Positions 1 through 5,306 are shown, numbered from the stretch's first letter. The stretch is DNA of 5,413 nucleotides from an uncultured bacterium (GCA_903896775.1 CAITZE010000150.1:1-5413), one strand, 5' to 3'. Numbers and translations: made by a program. The notes: a model not told the origin generated them from the letters alone.

Positions 1-1
1 C

Positions 2-1105
2 AAACAGGGCCGCGACCGCGCCTTCCAAGCCATCTTGCCCCTCAAGGGCAAGATCCTGAACGTGGAGCGCGCGCGCTTCGACAAGATGCTGGGCTCTGCG
101 GAAATCGGCACGCTCATCACTGCGCTCGGCACCGGCATCGGCCCGGAAGAGTTCAAGATCGAGAAGCTGCGCTACCACAAGATCATCATCATGACCGACG
201 CCGACGTGGACGGCAGCCACATCCGTACGCTCTTGTTGACGTTCTTCTATCGGCAGATGCCGCAGATCATCGAGAACGGCTATTTGCTGATTGCCCAGCC
301 GCCGCTTTACAAGGCGAAAAAGGGCAACTCGGAAGTTTATCTGAAGAACGACGATGCCATGGAGGACTACCTCATCAACGCCGGCTTGAACGGCGCCACG
401 TTGATTGTCTCCGGCGGCGGTCAGGTCGCCGGCGAAGATTTGAAGCGGCTGGTCTATAAGGCCCGCGATACCAAACACAGCCTGCAACTGCTCTCTCGCA
501 CACTGCCCTCGCGCATTGTCGAGCAATGCGCCATCGCCGGCGCTTTCAAACCCGACATCTTGTCTGATGAAGGATTGGCGCGCGACGCAGCGAATTATGT
601 GGCGCGCCGCCTGGATCATCTCGAGACCGAGTACGAAAAAGGCTGGGTCGGCGAAGCTGCCGTCGGCGGCGGTCTCAAGTTCGCGCGCACAGTGCGCGGT
701 GTGACCGAGACCTTCATTCTCGACAGCCGCACGCTGCACTCCGCCGAAGCGCGTCATCTCGACGGCTTGGCGCCGGAGTTGCAGGGCACCTACACCCACG
801 ACGCGGTGCTGCGTTATAAAGACGAAGATATAAAAATCTCCGGTCCTGTGCCGTTGCTGGCGGCGATCATGGCGCGTGGCAAAAAAGGCGTCTCACTGCA
901 GCGCTACAAAGGTCTCGGTGAAATGAACCCCGGTCAGCTGTGGGAGACGACGCTCGATCCGAATGTGCGTACGCTGCTTCAGGTCAAGGTGAACCACGCT
1001 GACGAAGCCAATGAAGTGTTCTCCACGCTCATGGGCGATATCGTCGAGCACCGCCGTGACTTCATACAGGAACGCGCTCTCGACGTCCAAAACCTGGACG
1101 TCTAA
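2..1105 (+). CDS. gyrB: DNA gyrase subunit B, C-terminal part (5' end outside window)
   Basis: ATP-dependent type II topoisomerase subunit; with GyrA it introduces negative supercoils in the cytoplasm. The frame is open from base 2 (K-Q-G-R-D-R-A-F), so 367 C-terminal residues are present, somewhat under half of a usual ~800-residue GyrB. The ATPase domain and the catalytic TOPRIM glutamate lie upstream of the window. Visible here: the TOPRIM metal-binding DADVDGSH motif (197-220), the LLTFFYRQMP segment, the long insert of the tail typical of proteobacterial GyrB (roughly 400-830), and the QRYKGLGEMNP signature starting at 899, followed by QLWETTLDP. The C-terminal ALDVQNLDV ending and the signature favour GyrB over ParE. 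The TAA stop is at 1103-1105. The downstream alkylation-repair gene follows after 22 bp. No frameshift or missing motif is seen. Identity is close to certain. Confidence 0.98.
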   Translation, partial: KQGRDRAFQAILPLKGKILNVERARFDKMLGSAEIGTLITALGTGIGPEEFKIEKLRYHKIIIMTDADVDGSHIRTLLLTFFYRQMPQIIENGYLLIAQPPLYKAKKGNSEVYLKNDDAMEDYLINAGLNGATLIVSGGGQVAGEDLKRLVYKARDTKHSLQLLSRTLPSRIVEQCAIAGAFKPDILSDEGLARDAANYVARRLDHLETEYEKGWVGEAAVGGGLKFARTVRGVTETFILDSRTLHSAEARHLDGLAPELQGTYTHDAVLRYKDEDIKISGPVPLLAAIMARGKKGVSLQRYKGLGEMNPGQLWETTLDPNVRTLLQVKVNHADEANEVFSTLMGDIVEHRRDFIQERALDVQNLDV

Positions 1106-1116
1106 ACCCCGCTTGT

Positions 1117-1120
1117 AAGG
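1117..1120 (+). promoter_or_regulatory. Ribosome binding site deciding the GTG start of alkC
   Basis: AAGG at 1117-1120 lies 7 nt before GTG 1128. An in-frame TAA at 1116-1118 overlaps it, so no earlier start is possible in this frame. This supports GTG 1128 even though it is not ATG. Confidence 0.6.
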
Positions 1121-1127
1121 CTACGTC

Positions 1128-2270
1128 GTGCCGCCGGCCTCCACCACCGAGCCCTTCAAGGAGCTCTTTAACGCTGCGCTGGTGAATGACCTCGCGCGTG
1201 CTTTAAAGCGCGCGTGGCGAGATTTTGACGATAAATCCTTCACCGCCGCCGCTGTGAAGGATTTCAAAAACCTCGAACTCAAGCAGCGCGTTCTTCAAAT
1301 CGCCGCTGAGCTCGGCACATATCTGCCCAAGGACGTGCCGCGCGCGTTAAAACTTCTCACTGCGACTCTGCGGCCCTTGGATAAATCCGGCGAACCTATC
1401 GACGATAAATCTCATGGCCTCGCCGGGATGGTGATCTGGCCCATGGGCGAATACGTCGCACGCTATGGCTTCGATCATATAGATGAATCGCTTGCTGCCT
1501 TGGGCGCGCTAACAATCCGCAGCACGGCTGAATTCGCCATCCGACCGTTTCTGCAGAAGCATCCGCGCAAGGTTCTCGCCTACCTGAAAAAGTGGGCCAA
1601 AGATTCCAATGCCCACGTGCGCCGCCTCGCCTCCGAAGGCTCACGCCCGCGTCTGCCGTGGGGCTTGCGGCTGCGCGCGTTTATCGACGATCCCTCGCCG
1701 CTTCTGCCGCTGCTCGAGTCTTTGAAAGACGATCCGTCCGAATATGTGCGCCGCTCTGTCGCCAATAGCCTCAACGACATCGCCAAGGATCATCCGGATG
1801 TCGTGGCGGCGCTCGCCAAGCGGTGGATGAAAAACGCGCCGCCCGAACGCATGCGTCTTGTGCGTCATGCGTGCCGCACGCTTATTAAAGCCGGGCATGT
1901 CAACACACTGGCTGCACTCGGGTTCGCTGAGCGCCCGCAAATCAAGCTCGCGGGTTTTGTTCTGACGACACCCAAAGTGAAGTACGGCAGCCACGCGGCG
2001 TTTGCGCTGGAGTTGCGGAGCTTAAGTTCAAGTCCGCAAAATATCGTGCTCGATTACGTTGTGCATCACCGCAAGAAAAACGGCGGCACATCTCCGAAGG
2101 TCTTCAAATGGAAGACGCTCGTGTTGAAGCCCAAAGATTCACTGCAGTTGGAACGCCGACATGCCGTGCGGCCCATTACCACACGCGTCTATTACCCCGG
2201 CCGCCACCGCATCGAAGTGATGGTCAACGGCCGGGTATTAGAAGGTGCTGATTTCGAGTTGGTGCTTTAG
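1128..2270 (+). CDS. alkC: AlkC-family DNA alkylation repair glycosylase, HEAT-like repeats plus C-terminal Ig-like domain
   Basis: A 380-residue protein of the AlkC/AlkD superfamily. Characterised members are DNA glycosylases that remove cationic alkylated bases such as 3-methyladenine without base flipping, starting base excision repair. Residues ~10-265 are helical HEAT-like repeats carrying the family hallmarks STAEFAIRPF (132-141), VRRLASEGSRPRLPW (164-178) and DDPSEYVRRSVANSLNDIAK (201-220). Residues ~284-380 look like the beta-rich Ig-like domain of the longer AlkC subgroup (PKVFKWKTLVL, YYPGRHRIEV, VNGR). There is no signal peptide, so it should be cytoplasmic. The first possible start is GTG 1128, with AAGG 7 nt upstream. 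The 22-bp gap after gyrB suggests co-transcription. It ends 7 bp from the stop of the opposing gene. Family assignment is firm; exact substrate range is inferred from relatives. Confidence 0.93.
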   Translation: MPPASTTEPFKELFNAALVNDLARALKRAWRDFDDKSFTAAAVKDFKNLELKQRVLQIAAELGTYLPKDVPRALKLLTATLRPLDKSGEPIDDKSHGLAGMVIWPMGEYVARYGFDHIDESLAALGALTIRSTAEFAIRPFLQKHPRKVLAYLKKWAKDSNAHVRRLASEGSRPRLPWGLRLRAFIDDPSPLLPLLESLKDDPSEYVRRSVANSLNDIAKDHPDVVAALAKRWMKNAPPERMRLVRHACRTLIKAGHVNTLAALGFAERPQIKLAGFVLTTPKVKYGSHAAFALELRSLSSSPQNIVLDYVVHHRKKNGGTSPKVFKWKTLVLKPKDSLQLERRHAVRPITTRVYYPGRHRIEVMVNGRVLEGADFELVL

Positions 2271-2293
2271 CGCCGACTTATTCTTCTTTTTTT
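2261..2293 (+). terminator. Candidate intrinsic terminator for gyrB-alkC
   Basis: GGTGC (2261-2265) and GCGCC (2270-2274) form a 5-bp stem with one G-U pair around a TTTA tetraloop. It is followed by GAC and then a T-rich tract ending in seven Ts (2287-2293). The alkC stop codon TAG straddles the loop and stem. The G-U pair becomes a C-A mismatch on the other strand, so the hairpin suits the plus strand only. The stem is short and the T-tract is interrupted by C, so strength is uncertain. Confidence 0.42.
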
Positions 2294-2670
2294 GCTTCTT
2301 CGCTCGGCACCACGATTTGCATACGGTCATCGCCGTGGTTCAGATCGCCAATGGTCTGCATGTGATCTTCCCAGGCTTCGGTGAATTCACCCAGCGCCAT
2401 GACCAGCAGCTGTTCCAACGGAACATTCATGGTAGCGGCCAAAGCCCGTACGCGCTCTTCAAGGGCCGGCGGCAATTGCACGCGCAAGCCCGACGGCGTT
2501 ACCGCTTTGGCGGAGGATCTTTTTGCAGGACGCTTCTTCGCGGCCTTCTTCTGAGCGGCTTTCTTAGGGGCCTTTTTCACGCCAGCCTTAGCTCTGAGTG
2601 TCTTAGCCTTAAGCGTCTTGGCTTTGCTTTTAGCTTTGGACTTTGGCGCCGCTTTTTTCTTTTTGGCCAT
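2278..2670 (-). CDS. Lys/Ala-rich (histone H1-like tail) protein with ribbon-helix-helix-like domain
   Basis: A 130-residue protein in two parts. Residues 1-56 resemble a histone H1/Hc1-type tail: 22 Lys and 3 Arg, no acidic residue, many Ala, and short repeats (KAKTL KAKTL RAK; KKAPKKAAQKKAAKK). Residues ~61-103 read as a ribbon-helix-helix fold: a short strand (LRVQLPP), a helix (ALEERVRALAATMN) and a second helix (PLEQLLVMALGEFTEAWE). The last ten residues are acid- and lysine-rich. The likely role is a cytoplasmic DNA-binding or nucleoid-associated protein, with the RHH part for dimerisation and specific contacts and the tail for nonspecific DNA binding; this is inferred from composition and pattern, not a named family. 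ATG 2668-2670 has a good SD, AGGGAG, at 2676-2681 with 5-nt spacing. It is transcribed divergently from the PBP gene and convergently with alkC. I do not recognise a gene name. Confidence 0.85.
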   Translation of the reverse strand: MAKKKKAAPKSKAKSKAKTLKAKTLRAKAGVKKAPKKAAQKKAAKKRPAKRSSAKAVTPSGLRVQLPPALEERVRALAATMNVPLEQLLVMALGEFTEAWEDHMQTIGDLNHGDDRMQIVVPSEEAKKEE

Positions 2671-2729
2671 GGGTGCTCCCTGATATTGAAGCGCGACATT
2701 TACGCGCCCTTAAACCGCCGTATTTATTC

Positions 2730-2758
2730 TGCATAAGCCACTCTAAGGGGCTCCGCAA
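2730..2758 (-). promoter_or_regulatory. Weak candidate promoter of the H1-tail/RHH gene
   Basis: On the minus strand, TTGCGG (2758-2753) and TATGCA (2735-2730) are separated by exactly 17 bp. Each hexamer matches its consensus only moderately. It would give a 5' untranslated region of about 50-55 nt carrying the SD at 2676-2681. The 17-bp spacer is exactly the imperfect dyad at 2736-2752. Tentative. Confidence 0.22.
2736..2752. promoter_or_regulatory. Imperfect 17-bp dyad between divergent genes, candidate operator
   Basis: AGCCACTCTAAGGGGCT reads as AGCC-n-CT-nnn-AG-n-GGCT, with 12 of 16 non-central positions symmetric. It sits between the divergent H1-tail/RHH and PBP genes, fills the spacer of the candidate minus-strand promoter and overlaps the expected -35 position of the PBP promoter. 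RHH repressors commonly bind short inverted repeats and autoregulate. That this is the binding site is inference. Confidence 0.3.
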
Positions 2759-2766
2759 TTTTAATG

Positions 2767-2772
2767 CTATAT
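2767..2772 (+). promoter_or_regulatory. -10 element of the PBP gene promoter, implying a leaderless mRNA
   Basis: CTATAT at 2767-2772 resembles the alphaproteobacterial housekeeping -10 element. Transcription starting 6-7 nt downstream would begin at 2779-2780, the first base of the PBP ATG. No clear -35 hexamer is seen 17 bp upstream (TAAGGG at 2744-2749), which lowers confidence. Lack of any SD before the ATG fits the leaderless reading. Confidence 0.42.
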
Positions 2773-2779
2773 CACCACC

Positions 2780-4717
2780 ATGGCTAAAGCGAAGCAGCGC
2801 AAGCCTGACGGCGACACCGAACGCGGCACAGGCGGTGCCAGTGGTTCAAACAAGACGCGCAAACCGCGCAGCGGCTTCCGTGTGTCGTCCATCGCCTACA
2901 ACTTTCTCGCGCTTCTCGTTTGGATCGCGCTGGGGGCAGGCGTCATCGTCGGCCTCTTCGGGCTCGACCTGCCCATGGTTGACGTGGCGACACTGACGCG
3001 CCGTCCCAATATCCGTCTCATAGACTCCACTGGGTGGGAACTCGCTAATTTTGGCGACATCTACGGCGATACCATCAACTTGAAAGCTTTGCCGGCTTAC
3101 GTGCCGGCCGCCGTTATCGCCGTCGAAGACCGCAGGTTCTACGATCACCCTGGCGTCGATCCGCGCGGTTTGCTGCGGGCCCTGGTGACCGATGTGCGCG
3201 CCCGCGCCATGCTTCAGGGCGGCTCGACCATCACCCAGCAGGTCGCAAAAAACCTGTTTCTGACGCCCGACCGCACCATCTCGCGCAAGATCAAGGAAAT
3301 GCTGCTGGCACTCAAACTCGAGCGCATGTTCACCAAGGACGAAATCCTGGCGCTCTATATGAACCGCGTCTATTTCGGCAGCGGCATTTATGGCTTCGAA
3401 GCCGCCTCCCAGCGCTTTTTCAATCATCCCGCCAAGGACCTCACGATCTTCCAGGCAGCGGTTTTGGCGGGCCTGTTGAAAGCCCCGTCACACTACAATC
3501 CCGTTCATGAGCCCGACCGGGCCAAAGACCGCGCCGGCACTGTGCTCATGACCATGGTCGAAACCGGTGCTTTGACGTCCGAACAGGCCAAAGTGGCGCT
3601 CAATACCGCCGATCATGCCCTCAAAGCTGTCATCAACCCCGAAAGCCACGGCCGTTACTTCGCCGATTGGGTGCTGTCGCAGGTGGATTCTTACGTCGGT
3701 GCGATCAATCAAGACCTCATCATTCATACGACGCTCGATGGCCGCCTTCAGGCCCAAGCCGAAGCCGCGCTGGAAAAACGCCTCGCGGAATCAGGGGAGA
3801 AGCTGAAGGTCGAACAGGGCGCCATCGTCGTGCTTGGGACCGATGGCGCTGTCCGGGCCATGGTTGGCGGGCGGGATTATTCCGACAGCCAGTTCAACCG
3901 CGCGACCCAGGCGCTGCGCCAGCCTGGCTCCTCCTTTAAGCCCTTCGTTTATCTGGCCGGCGTCGAGGCTGGGTACGGGCCCAATGACATCGTGACCGAT
4001 GCGCCTATCAAAATCGGGACATGGAGGCCGCAGAATTTCGAGGGCACCTATGCGGGGCCGGTTTCCGTGGAAACCGCTTTCGCCAAATCAATCAATACGG
4101 TGGCCGTGCGTATCGCACAGCATGTTGGCGCCAAAAACGTCGTGGCGGTCGCGCACCGTCTGGGCATTTCCGAAGACCTAAAGCCGGAGCTTTCCTTGGC
4201 CTTGGGGTCCAACGAAGTCACGCTTTTAGATCTGACCGGGGCTTACACCCCCTTTGCCAACGGCGGTTACGCGGTGCTGCCTTATGCCATCGACACCATC
4301 ACCGACCGCGACGGCAAACAGCTTTATGCCCGCGAGGGCGGCGGTTTGGGTCAGGTCATCGCGCCTGAGGCCCTGTCCGTCATGAACCATCTCATGACGC
4401 AAGTGATCGCGCGCGGCACCGGCACAGCGGCGGCTTTTGGATATCCCGCGGCTGGCAAGACCGGAACCAGCTCGGACTTCCGCGACGCTTGGTTCATGGG
4501 CTTCACGGCCGACTATATCACCGGCGTTTGGGTGGGAAATGATTCCGGCGCGGGCATGAAAAATGTAACAGGCGGTGGCTTACCGGCGCATATTTGGCGC
4601 GACGTGATGATTGCGGCCCATGTGGGTCTCGCACCGCATGAACTGCCGGGCATGGAAGTCGCGCAAACCAATCCCGATCTGATTGGCCGCTTCTGGCAAG
4701 CCCTTACGGGCAATTGA
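2780..4717 (+). CDS. Class A penicillin-binding protein, PBP1A type (glycosyltransferase/transpeptidase)
   Basis: A bifunctional peptidoglycan synthase: it polymerises lipid II into glycan strands and crosslinks the stem peptides in the periplasm. Of 645 residues, 1-36 are a basic cytoplasmic tail and ~38-62 a transmembrane anchor. Then comes a GT51 domain with catalytic Glu116 in EDRRFYDHPGVD, QGGSTITQQ (146-154), RKIKEMLLALKLE (169-181) and EILALYMNRVYFGSG (188-202). The transpeptidase domain has SSFK (384-387, acylated Ser384), SIN (437-439) and KTG (560-562). All catalytic motifs are intact. It is much shorter than E. coli PBP1A (~850 residues); the link between the two domains leaves no room for that protein's OB-like insert, as in many alphaproteobacterial members. 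In-frame TAA at 2762-2764 leaves ATG 2780 as first start; there is no SD. It is divergent from the H1-tail/RHH gene. The paralogue name (pbp1A/mrcA-like) cannot be fixed from sequence alone. Confidence 0.97.
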   Translation: MAKAKQRKPDGDTERGTGGASGSNKTRKPRSGFRVSSIAYNFLALLVWIALGAGVIVGLFGLDLPMVDVATLTRRPNIRLIDSTGWELANFGDIYGDTINLKALPAYVPAAVIAVEDRRFYDHPGVDPRGLLRALVTDVRARAMLQGGSTITQQVAKNLFLTPDRTISRKIKEMLLALKLERMFTKDEILALYMNRVYFGSGIYGFEAASQRFFNHPAKDLTIFQAAVLAGLLKAPSHYNPVHEPDRAKDRAGTVLMTMVETGALTSEQAKVALNTADHALKAVINPESHGRYFADWVLSQVDSYVGAINQDLIIHTTLDGRLQAQAEAALEKRLAESGEKLKVEQGAIVVLGTDGAVRAMVGGRDYSDSQFNRATQALRQPGSSFKPFVYLAGVEAGYGPNDIVTDAPIKIGTWRPQNFEGTYAGPVSVETAFAKSINTVAVRIAQHVGAKNVVAVAHRLGISEDLKPELSLALGSNEVTLLDLTGAYTPFANGGYAVLPYAIDTITDRDGKQLYAREGGGLGQVIAPEALSVMNHLMTQVIARGTGTAAAFGYPAAGKTGTSSDFRDAWFMGFTADYITGVWVGNDSGAGMKNVTGGGLPAHIWRDVMIAAHVGLAPHELPGMEVAQTNPDLIGRFWQALTGN

Positions 4718-4790
4718 GCCGCGTCGAATTCATCCGCAAAACGCGTGGCCAGGTGGCGCAATTGCCCCTAATTGAGTCAAATTCCCCGCA

Positions 4791-4850
4791 AATAAACTAC
4801 TAATAGTTGAAAATTACACGTTTTTTTTGGAATATTGTTTCTTATTTTTC
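4791..4850. other. AT-rich block
   Basis: Only 12 of 60 bases are G or C, including a run of eight Ts at 4821-4828, against GC-rich neighbours. Such blocks can be nucleoid-protein binding sites, UP-element-like promoter upstream DNA, or old insertion scars. None of these can be chosen from sequence alone. Confidence 0.6.
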
Positions 4851-4909
4851 TCATTGTAACGGTTTATGACGCCCTAAAGACGAACTTATAGTGTGTCTAA
4901 ATAAGAAAC
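4837..4909. repeat. Perfect 11-bp inverted repeat, arms 51 bp apart
   Basis: GTTTCTTATTT at 4837-4847 is the exact reverse complement of AAATAAGAAAC at 4899-4909. Matching stops at the next base on both sides. The arms frame a 51-bp segment holding a TATAGT hexamer (4887-4892). They could be two sites for one regulator or the termini of a small degraded element. The arms are low-complexity AT sequence, so chance is a real possibility. Confidence 0.55.
4866..4892 (+). promoter_or_regulatory. Weak candidate promoter inside the inverted repeat
   Basis: TATAGT (4887-4892) matches 5 of 6 bases of the -10 consensus. ATGACG (4866-4871) resembles the -35 TTGACG form, but the spacer is only 15 bp. 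If used, transcription would start near 4899, at the right arm of the inverted repeat, giving a long leader to the gene at 5307 or a small RNA. Confidence 0.2.
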
Positions 4910-4927
4910 TGAAATACCACCAAAAAT

Positions 4928-4971
4928 CCCCAGGGATTGGGGCTCAAAGGCAAGTGCCTGCCCAAGGATTG
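4928..4971 (+). repeat. Direct repeat CCCARGGATTG and overlapping hairpins
   Basis: CCCAGGGATTG (4929-4939) recurs as CCCAAGGATTG (4961-4971), 10 of 11 identical and 32 bp apart, about three helical turns. The same stretch folds two ways: CCCCA/TGGGG (4928-4932 with 4938-4942), or GGGC/GCCC (4940-4943 with 4960-4963) stacked on AGGC/GCCT (4948-4951 with 4956-4959). The folds share bases 4940-4942 and exclude each other. This could be operator repeats or RNA structure. Confidence 0.4.
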
Positions 4972-5002
4972 AACAGGTCCAAGAGCGATCATGATTCATT
5001 CG

Positions 5003-5015
5003 GCGAAATCTTCGC
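5003..5015. repeat. Short hairpin GCGAA-ATC-TTCGC
   Basis: A perfect 5-bp dyad with a 3-nt spacer. No T-run follows on either strand, so it is not a terminator. Confidence 0.4.
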
Positions 5016-5051
5016 AATAAAATTCCGCTTATAGCAGCATATGGCGCAATT

Positions 5052-5180
5052 TTATTTTTGTTGCCACCCCAACCCCTCCTTACCCAATAATCCGCCCGCC
5101 ATAAGGGCCACCACGGAAACGGCGGTCCACCAAGGGCGGAGGATATCGCCCAATGACTGGAAGTGGATTTTTCCAGTCAT
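5052..5180 (-). CDS. Doubtful 42-residue small membrane protein
   Basis: Reading the minus strand from ATG at 5180 gives MTGKIHFQSLGDILRPWW, then a hydrophobic stretch (TAVSVVALMAGGLLG), then KEGLGWQQK and TAA. It looks like a single-pass small membrane protein, and many third codon positions are G or C. Against it: there is no Shine-Dalgarno before the ATG, the start lies directly after a T-run that looks like a terminator, and the ATG is buried in a 10-bp hairpin stem. The open frame continues upstream to 5294 but that part does not look protein-like. Listed only because small genes are easily missed. Confidence 0.15.
   Translation of the reverse strand: MTGKIHFQSLGDILRPWWTAVSVVALMAGGLLGKEGLGWQQK
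5134..5151. repeat. Hairpin GGGCG-8-CGCCC
   Basis: GGGCG (5134-5138) and CGCCC (5147-5151) form a 5-bp all-GC dyad with an 8-nt loop. It is one base away from the larger dyad at 5153-5180. Confidence 0.45.
5153..5180. repeat. Perfect 10-bp inverted repeat with 8-nt loop
   Basis: ATGACTGGAA (5153-5162) and TTCCAGTCAT (5171-5180) are exact reverse complements around GTGGATTT. On the plus strand seven As follow. On the minus strand the Ts precede the hairpin. It therefore is not an intrinsic terminator in either orientation. It may be a protein-binding dyad or a structural RNA hairpin. Confidence 0.75.
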
Positions 5181-5213
5181 AAAAAAACCGGACGAGAACG
5201 GCAAAACATCCGG
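5181..5213 (-). terminator. Minus-strand intrinsic terminator
   Basis: On the minus strand, CCGGATG (5213-5207) pairs with CGTCCGG (5194-5188): seven pairs including one G-U, with a 12-nt loop. Seven Ts (5187-5181) follow at once. On the plus strand the G-U becomes a C-A mismatch and there is no T-run, so the orientation is clear. Its upstream transcript would come from beyond 5213 on the minus strand, antisense to the gene starting at 5307; no source promoter is evident. Confidence 0.5.
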
Positions 5214-5242
5214 GCATCGAGCACAGGGAACACTCAAGACAG

Positions 5243-5261
5243 CCAGGCGTTGTGATCCTGG
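5243..5261 (+). repeat. Hairpin CCAGG-9-CCTGG in the leader of the last gene
   Basis: CCAGG (5243-5247) and CCTGG (5257-5261) form a perfect 5-bp dyad around CGTTGTGAT, 46 nt before the preferred start at 5307. No T-run follows, so it is not a terminator. Possible leader structure only. Confidence 0.3.
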
Positions 5262-5292
5262 TGGGTGACGTTGTGTCCGATGAGTTATGGCC

Positions 5293-5297
5293 AAGGA
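5293..5297 (+). promoter_or_regulatory. Ribosome binding site for the right-edge gene
   Basis: AAGGA at 5293-5297 lies 9 nt before ATG 5307. A second purine cluster, GAGGAA, directly abuts the ATG. The upstream in-frame starts (ATG 5280, TTG 5271, GTG 5265) have no comparable site, so 5307 is preferred. Confidence 0.5.
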
Positions 5298-5306
5298 AAC
5301 GAGGAA

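Larger units (their letters stand above)
4718..5306. other. 589-bp gap without a convincing gene; rich in AT blocks and inverted repeats
   Basis: Open frames here (for example 5041-5268 plus and 5052-5294 minus) lack a credible ribosome site, recognisable domains or protein-like composition over their length. The first ~70 bp still have coding-like GC. Then comes a strongly AT-rich stretch, then a mixed region with several short perfect hairpins up to 5213, then ~90 bp before the next gene. There is no good intrinsic terminator on the plus strand directly after the PBP stop. A weak AACTA/TAGTT stem (4795-4808) lies 12 nt before eight Ts (4821-4828), too weak and too distant to call. GGCGCAATTGCCCC (4754-4767) is a near-palindrome without a loop. 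The gap may be a regulatory region, an unannotated small RNA locus, or both. Confidence 0.6.

Noticed and set aside
1641..1994. Minus-strand open frame inside alkC
   Set aside because: The plus-strand frame carries the AlkC signature motifs over the same bases, so this is a shadow.
2245..2736. Plus-strand frame of 163 codons opposite the H1-tail/RHH gene
   Set aside because: It is Phe/Leu/Arg-rich because it is the antisense of Lys/Ala codons, starts inside alkC, and has no credible ribosome site.
2846..3427. Long minus-strand open frame of 193 codons inside the PBP gene
   Set aside because: It is a shadow of the PBP frame in GC-rich DNA; the plus-strand reading contains all the GT51 catalytic motifs here.
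4712..4793. Similar order of AATTGAG, AATTC and CCGCAAA-like words at 4712-4739 and 4771-4792
   Set aside because: Spacing differs and the words are short; probably chance rather than a duplication.
5153..5187. 10-bp hairpin next to seven As taken as an intrinsic terminator
   Set aside because: On the plus strand the tail is As, and on the minus strand the Ts come before this hairpin. Only the neighbouring 5188-5213 hairpin uses the T-run correctly.
5041..5268. Plus-strand open frame of 75 codons
   Set aside because: There is no ribosome site before ATG 5041, composition is not protein-like, and it runs straight through the hairpin cluster.
4720..5300. Known structured RNAs (6S, SRP RNA, tmRNA, TPP/cobalamin/SAM-II riboswitches)
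   Set aside because: None of their conserved core sequences could be found by eye on either strand; a covariance-model scan would settle this.
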